Program-made: the position numbers and the translations under genes | Shown: positions 56,429-64,000 of the stretch, in pieces | Position numbering within the stretch: the first letter of the stretch is position 1 | How the letters are laid out: every line of letters begins with the position of its first letter | Assembly (NCBI RefSeq): GCF_910594005.1 | Contig: NC_057842.1 | Coordinates: forward strand, 64,298,492-64,362,491 | Length of the DNA stretch: 64,000 nucleotides | Direction: 5' to 3' | Origin: Cervus elaphus | Lineage: Eukaryota; Chordata; Mammalia; Artiodactyla; Cervidae | Notes under the pieces: model-generated | Seen by the model: only the letters and a program-made list of their open reading frames with translations | What the model was told of the DNA's origin: nothing | Database searches by the model: none

Positions 56429-57112
56429 AAAATATGTCTTTATTCAGTCATAAAAGAGAATGAAATAGTGCCATTTGCAGCAACATGGGAAGACCTAGAT
56501 ATTGTCATACTAAATGAAATAAATCAGACAGAGAAAGACAAATAGTACATCACTTATATGTGGAATATAGAAAATAGGACAGATTTCTTATTTACAAACA
56601 GAAACAGACCCACAGACATAGACCATCATTGCCAAAGGAGAAGGGAAGGAGGAATCCATCAGAAGTACGGGATTAACGATGCACACTACCACATATAAAA
56701 TAGAGAGATAACAGTGCCTTACTGCATAGCACAGGGAAGTACATTCACTATCTACAATGGAAAAGAATAAGATATATATATATATATATATACATGTATA
56801 AACAAATTACTTTGTTGTACACCTGAAACTAACACAATATTGTAAATCAACTCTTTGCTGTTGTTTAGTTGCTCAGTTATATCCAACTCTTTTGTGACCC
56901 CATGGACCGTAACCCGTCAGGCTCCTCTATCCATGGGGTTTTCCAGGCAAGAATACTGAAGTGGGTTGCCATTTCCTTTTCCAGAGCATCTTCCTGACGC
57001 AAGGACTGAATGCCTCCTCTTGCCCTGGCAGGTGAATCTTTACCACTGAGCCACCTGGGAAGCCCCAATCAACCGTACTTCAATTTTTAAAAAGCAGCCA
57101 CAGAAAATATGT
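56429..57112 (+). mobile_element. older L1 3' end, interrupted by Bov-tA
   Basis: The ORF2 tail and 3' UTR: 'ccatttgcagcaacatggga', 'tcacttatatgtggaatata', 'gcacagggaagtacattcac' and 'ttgtacacctgaaactaaca'. It resumes after the SINE with 'aatcaaccgtacttcaat'. A (TA)n run lies at 56773-56792. The flanks 'aaaatatgt' (56429-56437, 57104-57112) suit a target duplication. Confidence 0.85.
56863..57066 (-). mobile_element. Bov-tA SINE inside L1
   Basis: An inverted copy from 'gttgtttagttgctcagtta' to 'gagccacctgggaagcccc'. L1 'aatcaact' before and 'aatcaacc' after mark the target duplication. Confidence 0.93.
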
Positions 57113-57514
57113 AAACAAATGAAAATAATATTTTTGTTTCTCAGTTTTCTTGTCTAAAAATTGAGATGATAATGTAACCCTATTTCACTGAGGTCTTCTA
57201 GGATTAAATAATTTTAATTTTATTGAAAAGTACCTAGAAACATATGACTGCTATTGTTCTAGAGAACTCTGCAATAGTAGTCATCCATTTAAAAAAAATT
57301 ACTATGAGATTTTATGTAAATATGATGAATGGAAGCAGTTGATTTTTCCAAAATATCTCTGAAATAGATAGGTGTAATGAGAGTGCCTTTTTTCTTCTTG
57401 ATTTTTTAAAATTTTTTAAATTATTAAAGTGTGATAACACATTTATAGGAGACTTGGAAATTACAAAGTTACATATAGTTACATTATATATTACAATTAA
57501 TTTTTTAAGTAGAT

Positions 57515-57835
57515 AAAAATTTTTAGTTGAAATTTCAATATCAAACTCTCAAAAATCAATAGACTGAATAGACAGAAAAGTAGATCTGAGAAGCACTATG
57601 AACCAATTCAACATAATTAAGACTAATACAATTTTCACACAAGATGCAAATTCTATTCAAATTCTATTCATAGATTACAAACCAGGAGACACTCGAACAT
57701 ATCCATAGGCATAAAACAAGGTACAAAATTTCATGGTCTAAAGGTACTGAAATCATACAAAGTCTGTCCTCTTATCATGTGGAATTATGTTACAAATCAA
57801 TATCAAGAGATATTTGAAAATAACTCACATATTTT
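57515..57835 (+). mobile_element. ancient L1M ORF2 endonuclease-region fragment
   Basis: 'tagttgaaatttcaatatca', 'gactgaatagacagaaaagt', 'aaggtactgaaatcatacaa' and 'aatcaatatcaagagatat' follow the L1 ORF2 order near the end of the endonuclease domain. No frame survives. Confidence 0.65.
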
Positions 57836-58899
57836 AAGTGCAATGTTCTGTTCACTGAGACCATATTTACCCATCTGCCATTTACCACCTTGCCCTTTAT
57901 AAACTTTGCAGTTGAACAAAGACATTTCCTGATAGTTTCATGAATCTTTTCTATTCTTTCAATGCTTCAATGCTTTGCCAAAGGAGAACCTTCATTCTGC
58001 ATAATGGTCTCACACAATTTTTAGCCATGCCAGAGAAGAGAACATTAAAATCCATCACTAAGTGATGTTATTTGGATTTGTGGCCTCTCTCCAGAGGCCA
58101 CTGTGCTCATTAAACAATGAATTGATTAGATTCACTCAAAAGAGGAGTTGTTCACTTATGACAGATGTAATATTGATCATATCCTTCATTGAATAAGTCA
58201 TCCAAGTATAATTCAATGCAAGCTACTGGAATAAATTACCATCCATATTCATCTTACTTGACTGTTTTATAATACCAAAGAGGAGCAAGAACAACAGCAT
58301 AAAAATTTTCATGTTGCAATGTAAACAGTGGGCAGCCTCTGCAGCAGGACTGGGCATTTCTGCTGTGAGAAGTGACAGAAGTCTGGTCTTTGTCAGAAAA
58401 TCAGACCATGCAAGTCTAGCTCCATCTGGCTGTGAGTGATTTGTGATCAGACACATTAACAGGAGGGTAAGGATGGAAGTCCCTTAAAAAGGTCTACCAA
58501 GTCTGTCCTCTCTATCGCTACACGGATCTCTCCCACTGTGTCCCTTTGTGATGGATTTCTGCTTATTCTAAGTCGCTGTGATTTAGAACATAGGCAGTAA
58601 CATCTGTTCTTTTCAGAGCGTGGATGCTAATGGAACCGACAGGCAACCTGAGAACAGCTGAGAGAACCCGTGAGAAAAAGATCAAAATCTAAACGGAGTG
58701 AGTGTTCTGAACAGGGTGTCAGATGCAGAAGTAGAGATTATATGGAGTACGATTATATGCTACAGAAGCTGGTGAAGAAAAACATGTAACAGCAGAATTA
58801 GACTCACTCTTTTTATTTCTGTACCTCTAACTTTCTATTTTAACACTACAAACTGGCACAAACCGCATTACTGAGGAACTGCACTCACTTAGATCACTT
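57836..58899. other. unannotated, repeat-poor DNA
   Basis: About 1.06 kb without a recognised repeat, including 58223-58456 with a 77-codon minus frame (see rejected items). Confidence 0.45.
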
Positions 58900-59605
58900 T
58901 TTGTTGTTCATTTGCTCCGTTGTGTCTGACTTTTTTGCGACCTCATGGACTGCAGCACTCCAGGTTTTCCTATCCTTTACTATTTCCCAGAGTTTCCTCA
59001 GACTCACGTCCACGGAGTCGATGATGCCATACAATTTGACAGTCATCTTATCCTCTGTCGCCTCCTTCTCATCCTGCCTTCAATCTTTCCCAGCATCAGG
59101 GTCTTGTCCAATTAGTCGGTTTTTCACATCAGATGGACAAAATATTGGAGCTTCAGCTTCAGCATCAGTCCTCCCAATGAATATTCAGGATTTATTTCCT
59201 TCAGGATTGACTGGTTTAATCTTCTTGCTGTCCAAAGGACTCTCAAGAGCCTTCTCCAGCATCACAGTCGAAGGCATCAATTCTTTGGCACTCTGCCTTC
59301 CTTATGGTCCAGCTCTCACAATCATTTGTGACCACTGGGAAGACTATAGCCTTTACAGCATGGATTTTTGATGGCAGAGTAATATCTCTGCTTTTCAACA
59401 CACTATCTAGGTTTGTCATAACTTTCCCCCCAAAAGCAAACGTTTTCTGATTTCATGGCTGCAGTCACTATTCCCAGTGATTTTTGAGCTCAAGAAGAGG
59501 AAATTTGTCACCACTTCCACCTTTCCCCCCTCTATTTGCCATGAAGTAATGTGGCCAGATGCCTGATCTTAGATTTTTTTTTTAATATTTAGTTTTAACA
59601 CAGTC
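58900..59605 (-). mobile_element. BovB LINE 3' fragment with (TTG)n tail
   Basis: Inverted 700 bases from 'ttgttgttcatttgctccgt' to the region just after the RT palm ('agtaatgtggccagatgcct'). More diverged than its neighbour at 59853. The AAC-class tail shows as TTG on this strand. Confidence 0.92.
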
Positions 59606-59841
59606 ATTAAAATGGCCATAATCCATAACACTGGCAATACCAAACGCTGACTGAGGTGTCAGCAACAGGAACCCTCCTTTGTTGGTGATGGAAATGCAAA
59701 ATCATTTAGACATTTTTGAAGACAGTTTGATTCTTTTTTCTTTTTTACAAAACTAAGCACATTTTTACCATATAATCTTAAAGTTATGTTCCTTGGTATC
59801 AGCTCAAAAGAGTTGACAACTTACATCCAGAACAAAGTCCT

Positions 59842-60147
59842 GCAGACAGATATTCAGTTCAGTTCAGTTCAGTTGCTCAGTCACGTCCGACTCTTTGCGA
59901 CCCCATGGACTACAGCATGCCAGGCCTCCCTGTCCATCCCCAACTCGCGGAGCTTGCTCAAACTCATGTGCATCGAGTCAGTGATGCCATCCAACCATCT
60001 CATCCTGTGTTGTCCTCTTCTCCTCCTGACTTTTTCCTCTTTCCCAGCATCAGGCTCTTTTCCAATGAGTTAGGTCTTTGCATCAGGTGGCCGAAGTATT
60101 GGAGCTTCAGCTTCAGCATCAGTCCTTCCAATGCAGGCAGACAGATA
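59842..60147 (-). mobile_element. BovB 3' fragment with (TTCAG)n tail
   Basis: About 285 bases between exact 11-base repeats 'gcagacagata' (59842-59852, 60137-60147). The tail is (TTCAG)4. The insertion sits within a base or two of the mariner end. Confidence 0.94.
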
Positions 60148-60605
60148 GTGGGTTGGCCAAAATGTCAATTTGGTTTGTTAAGTAAAAATAAAATCATTTT
60201 TAATTTTCACCAAGAACTTTATCGAACAACACATTCATTGTTTTGTTCCACCACCTTCTGCCATTTTCCAGGCAACTTCATAGTTGCAGCTTCCCAAAAC
60301 TTAATCTTTGTGAGCAAAGAAATATTTCAAATGCCTTCTATACAATCTTCCAGAGAAATAAATTTTTTTCCATTAAAAAAATTTTGTAAAAACCAAAATG
60401 AATGGAAATCCAAAGTTTCAGTGTCTGGTAAATAGAGCGGATGTATCAGAATTTACCAGCTAAGCTGCAAAAGTTTTTGCCTGGTCATCAAAGAAAGATG
60501 CAGTCTTGCATTATCCTGATGGAGGATTATACATTTTCTGTTGGCTAACTTTGAGACATTTTGTTGAGTGTTACTTTGAGTTGGTCTGTTTGGAAACAGT
60601 ACTTG
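60148..60605 (-). mobile_element. mariner transposon, 3' part with terminal repeat
   Basis: It opens with 'gtgggttggccaaaatgtca', a mariner terminal inverted repeat like that of the bovine mariner. The minus strand reads '…HQDNARLH…LMTRQKLLQL', then a TAA stop, then a diverged '…PDTETLDFHSF' in which the third Asp position is retained. The 5' part is missing past about 60605. It is the reverse-orientation relative of 51790-52110. Confidence 0.85.
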
Positions 60606-61420
60606 TACTTTTTTTTCTTGAATAATTTTATTTTATCATTTGGTTTTGGTTTTCAAGGAAAAGAAAGTGTATAGCTTAGCATCTGGAAACAATACGAATA
60701 TTTACAAAGCTATACTGAGAGGTAATTGAGAAGTTTTTTTGCCGCTTGAATTAACTCATATCTCCAAGTGAATCTTGGTCAAAGATGACTCAATGGATAC
60801 CTTTGGAGTTAAAGGACATTTATAAATTCAGAAACACTTATCAATAAGCAACAAAGTACATGAATAAATTTTGTACAATACTGGAAGCTGACCTTGAAAC
60901 TAAGCTTAAAATAAAATAATATGCATTATGCTACAGTAAAGTTCTCCTTTCCTCTCTCCTCAGTCTTTCTTTTTTAAATTGAATTCATTTTTAAATGAAG
61001 CAAAGATGAATATTTTTAATGATAAAAGGTACAGTTCACAAAGAAGATAGACATCATAAATCATTAACTAAAAAACAAAGAAACAAAGATACATAAATCA
61101 AAAATCAAAAGAAATGAAGGAAAAAGAAAAATGTTTATAATCATAGTGAGACATATTAACATTTCTCTGAGAATACTTTATCAAGTGCAGAAAAAAGTAA
61201 AAGCAACTTGAATTATGTCATTCATAATTTAAATGTAATAAATTTCTATTTCTATTAATTTATATTATTCTTACATACTACACAAATATATTTAAAATTT
61301 TGTGTCTCATACATTATTATCAGGTGTCCATAGGACATTTAGAAAAACTGGCAAAAAGATAAACAGTACTAAATTCCATAAAGTAAAATTTTTTGTGATT
61401 TAATTATACATATACATATA
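60606..61420. other. unannotated AT-rich DNA
   Basis: No transposon or exon recognised. A-rich stretch 61060-61120. Confidence 0.45.
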
Positions 61421-61525
61421 TTATTTTTGAAATTATTTCCCATTATAGGTTATTATAAGATATTGACTATAGTTCCCTGTGCTACACAGTAAACCTTTGT
61501 TGTTTGTTGTGTATCTATTTTTCTA
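61421..61525 (-). mobile_element. older L1 3' UTR scrap
   Basis: 'tattgactatagttccctgt' and 'gctacacagtaaacctttgt' are the inverted counterpart of the 'tagcacagggaa…' block seen at about 56725. Confidence 0.65.
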
Positions 61526-62199
61526 AATTAGAAAAATAGCATTTTATTCATAATAAGTCAAGCGAGTGGAATCAAAATGTCATAAATTTTTAGCTAGGCA
61601 AAATTCCTAATTTTCTAAAATAGACATTATTTATATGTATGCATACAGGAGATTTTCTACTTTGTTTAATAAAAGTTTGAGAAAGAACATAAAAAAAGTG
61701 ACGGAGAAGTTGGAAAACATAAACTAAATTAAATGAGAGCATTGACTATGAAATGGGAAAAGTGAAACAGACTAGATAAAAGTAAAACGTCCTCATATTG
61801 TCCAGTTGTTTTTAAATATGGCTGCTCATTAGAAACATATCTGGAACCCCAGTCAAAAGAAGAAGCAATACCTGGACGTTTGTATTTTTGGAAAAACCTC
61901 CAAGATAATTCTGATACGCATCTGAATTTTAAAAAGTGATTACAGATTTTTCTATAAAGTGGTAGCTTTGATGATATAGAATTCTATGATTTTTCTGTTG
62001 ACCAATCATGATAAATGGTATTAAATGAGTAACAGTTATGTAATCACAATAGTGAAAGATGTTTATCAGTTTTCACAATCAATAGCCAGACAAAAATAAA
62101 AGATAATTACAATTGCAAGCCATAATAGAACATGATTAGCCTAACAATATAAAATAATTGCATGCAATTTGGAGAGTCAAGCAGAGTGATGGAATTGCA
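61526..62199. other. unannotated AT-rich DNA
   Basis: No feature recognised. Confidence 0.45.
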
Positions 62200-63122
62200 T
62201 ACATGCACATGTTTTCATCTGCTCAGCCAGTCTATGTCTTTTGGTTGGTGCATTTAATCTATTTACATTTAATGCAATTATTGATATGTATGATCCTATT
62301 ACCATTTTTGTAACTTGTTTTGGGCTTATTTTCTATAGGTAAATATTTTCCTTCTCTTGTTCCTGCCTAGAGAAGTTCCGTTAGCATTTGTTGTAAAACT
62401 GGTTTGGTGGTGAATTCTCTTAACTTTTACTTGTCTGGAAAGCTATTGATTTCTCCATCAAATCTGAAGGAGAGTCTTGCTGGGTAGAGTTTTCTTGCTT
62501 GTAGCTTCTTCCCTTTCATCATTTTAAATATATCATGTCATTCCCTTCTGGCTTGTAGAATTTCGTTTGAGAAAACAGCTGACAGCCTGATGGGCATTCC
62601 CTTGAATATTATTTGTTGTTTTTCCTTTGTTGCTTTTAGTATTTTATCTCTGTCTTTAATTTTTGTCAGTTTGATTATGTGTCTCAATGTGTTCCTCCTT
62701 GGGTTTATCCTGCCCGGGACTCTATCCTGCCTGGGACTCTGTGATTCCTGGACTTGGTTGACTATTTCCTTTCTCACGTTAGAGAAGTTTTCAGCTATTA
62801 TCTCTTCAAATACTTTCTCAGGTCCTTTCTCTCCCTCTTCTCCCTCTGGGGCACCTATAATGCAAATATCAGTGTGTTTAATGTTGTCCCAGAAGTCTCT
62901 TAGGCTGCCTTCATTTCTTTTCATTCTTTTTCCTATAGTGTGTTCTGTGGCAGTGATGTCCACAATTCTGTCAACATTTCACACATCTTCTCAATCTTTG
63001 CTTCCATTCTTTTTCTGAGATCCTGAATCGACTTCACTATCATTATTCCGAATTCTTTTTCTGGAAGGTTGCCTCTCTTCCTTCCATTTAGTCGTTTATC
63101 TGGGGTTTTATCTTGCTCCTTC
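62200..63122 (-). mobile_element. L1 ORF1 remnant
   Basis: Minus-strand ORF1 of an L1. The frame 62538-62963 (141 residues) carries the RNA-binding core 'IIGAPEGEEGEKGPEKVFEE' and the C-terminal 'RINPRRNTLRHIIKLTKIKD'. 62933-63124 (63 residues) holds the upstream coiled-coil start ending 'KRMEAKIEKMCEMLTE'. Most of the coiled coil between them is lost. A 17-base tandem duplication (62707-62740) lies in the linker. The product would be an RNA chaperone of the L1 particle; here it is broken. Confidence 0.88.
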
Positions 63123-63207
63123 AAGGAATCTTCCCAGCCCAGGGATCAGACCTACATCTCCTGCACTGGCAGGCGGATTCTTTACCACTGGGCCACCTGG
63201 GAATCCA
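63123..63207 (-). mobile_element. Bov-tA SINE, head half only
   Basis: 'ggaatcttcccagcccaggg' to 'gggccacctgggaatcc' is the inverted tRNA-like head. The BovB-derived half is missing on the left, where L1 ORF1 begins, so the break is either a deletion or a truncated insertion. Confidence 0.85.
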
Positions 63208-63269
63208 CTTGAGTTGGGGAGTAGGACTAACAGGCAGAGGTTGATAAAGGCTGCAGACTTTTAGTTATA

Positions 63270-63520
63270 AAATAAACAAGGTCTGACGTGCTAACTTTAC
63301 TATATTTGATAACAATATTCTATAATCAAAATTCACTGAGAGAGTAGAATGTGCTCATTCTCACACACACAAAAAGGTAAAATTATGAAATGATAAACAT
63401 GTTAACTAATTTGATGGGAAGAATTCTTTTACAATGTATACATATATCAAATCATCACATTGTATCCTTTAAATAACTTAGTTTTGTCAATGATACCCCA
63501 ATAAAGCTGGAGAAAAAAAA
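63270..63520 (+). mobile_element. L1M 3' UTR fragment
   Basis: 'tacatatatcaaatcatcac' then 'attgtatcctttaaataac' and 'tgtcaatgataccccaataaagctgg' follow the common L1M 3' end. Confidence 0.6.
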
Positions 63521-63544
63521 AGAGATCAGGAGGAAACCTTTGGA

Positions 63545-63690
63545 GGTGATGAGGTGATGAGTATGTTCATGACATAGATTGTGGTGATGGTTCATGGATA
63601 TCATATATACTTATCTCCAAACTCATCAAGCTCTATTTACTTGAAATATGCTTTTTGTATGGCAATCATACCTCAACAAAGTGATTAAAA
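63545..63690 (+). mobile_element. L1M 3' UTR fragment, second
   Basis: 'gattgtggtgatggttcatg', 'aaactcatcaagctctattt' and 'ggcaatcatacctcaacaaa' match another L1M terminus. It may continue the preceding fragment or be a tandem end. Confidence 0.55.
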
Positions 63691-63929
63691 AAAGAAACTA
63701 AAGAATGGGTGACTATAGATCTAAAGAAGGGAAGTGAACAATGAGATAGGTTAAACTGTGTCTACATAATTTCTAGAATGGATATAAAGCTTAAGATAAA
63801 TGCGAAAATCATTTTTGAGGACTAGATGCATACTGTAATGAACAGCAATAATATTAAGTAAAATTTTACATGTTATACAAAGAAATCTGTGTTTGAGGAT
63901 ATGTACATATTTATATATCCAAAAACCTA

Positions 63930-64000
63930 TTTCAGGCAGACCTGAGTTAAAATCTTAGCTTTACCTTTCAGTTTTGTGTGATCTTGGACAAGCCTCAGTT
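63930..64000 (+). repeat. MIR SINE, cut by the window end
   Basis: 'aggcagacctgagttaaaatc' and 'gtgtgatcttggacaagcct' open a plus-strand MIR that runs off the window. Confidence 0.7.

Larger units (their letters stand above)
56360..57235 (+). repeat. MIR SINE split by L1
   Basis: The left part (56360-56428, 'aatggttaagaatgagagtt', 'ctggagttctgaagcatgc') and the right part (57113-57235, 'tcagttttcttgtctaaaaat', 'gaggtcttctaggattaaat') join into one plus-strand MIR. The L1 insertion explains the break. Confidence 0.65.

Noticed and set aside
58223..58456. 77-codon minus frame with an internal Leu/Phe-rich stretch resembling a signal peptide
   Set aside because: The hydrophobic run is not at the first Met, there is no promoter, splice site or homology, and a single short frame is expected by chance.
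62590..63018. 142-codon plus-strand open frame with hydrophobic start
   Set aside because: It is antisense to the L1 ORF1 frame on the minus strand, whose residues clearly match L1 ORF1.

Overview
The window is repeat-rich nuclear DNA of a pecoran ruminant (cattle, sheep, goat or deer type). The diagnosis rests on dozens of Bov-tA SINEs, dimeric and monomeric Bov-A2 SINEs, many BovB (RTE-type) LINE fragments and ruminant L1 3' ends. Bov-tA, Bov-A2 and BovB-derived families are established as ruminant markers. Species cannot be settled from the sequence alone. Family names are given from memory of consensus sequences, and no database search was run.

I find no host protein-coding exon, no tRNA or rRNA gene, no CpG island and no CRISPR array. 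The longest open frames are transposon remnants (BovB reverse transcriptase, L1 ORF1), antisense shadows of transposons, or chance frames. The window reads as an intergenic gene desert or the inside of a very long intron.

Layout. 0-9 kb: old L2/MLT/MLT2 remnants with young Bov-tA insertions and an L1 3' end. 9-12.1 kb: a BovB 3' fragment, then an MLT1 LTR split by a probable ERV LTR and a BovB tail, then an L1 with a 5' inversion and a perfect 17-bp target duplication. 13.3-14.6 kb: an ERV-LTR-like segment. 16-22.7 kb: a nest of two minus-strand L1s interrupted by Bov-A2, Bov-tA and two BovB insertions. 23-31 kb: mostly quiet, with one LTR candidate, a CHR-type SINE, a MIR, three Bov-tA copies and an unclassified 1.5-kb block. 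31-36.5 kb: ancient L1M, MER2, L2 and MLT1 with many Bov-tA copies. 36.7-48.3 kb: BovB-dominated, including two large inverted pairs. 50-51.2 kb: a Bov-tA inserted into an opposite Bov-tA. 51.3-57.8 kb: MIR, mariner, AT-rich tracts and a three-level MIR/L1/Bov-tA nest. 58.9-60.6 kb: two BovB copies and a second mariner. 61-64 kb: L1 ORF1 remnant, L1M 3' ends and a MIR running off the end.

The order of events can be read from the nesting: MIR, L2, MLT, MER2, MER5A and L1M first; then mariner, ruminant L1 and BovB; then Bov-tA and Bov-A2. No genes act together here. The interest lies in transposon mechanism (twin priming, nested target duplications, inverted pairs, alternative BovB tails). I did not find an undescribed biological system.
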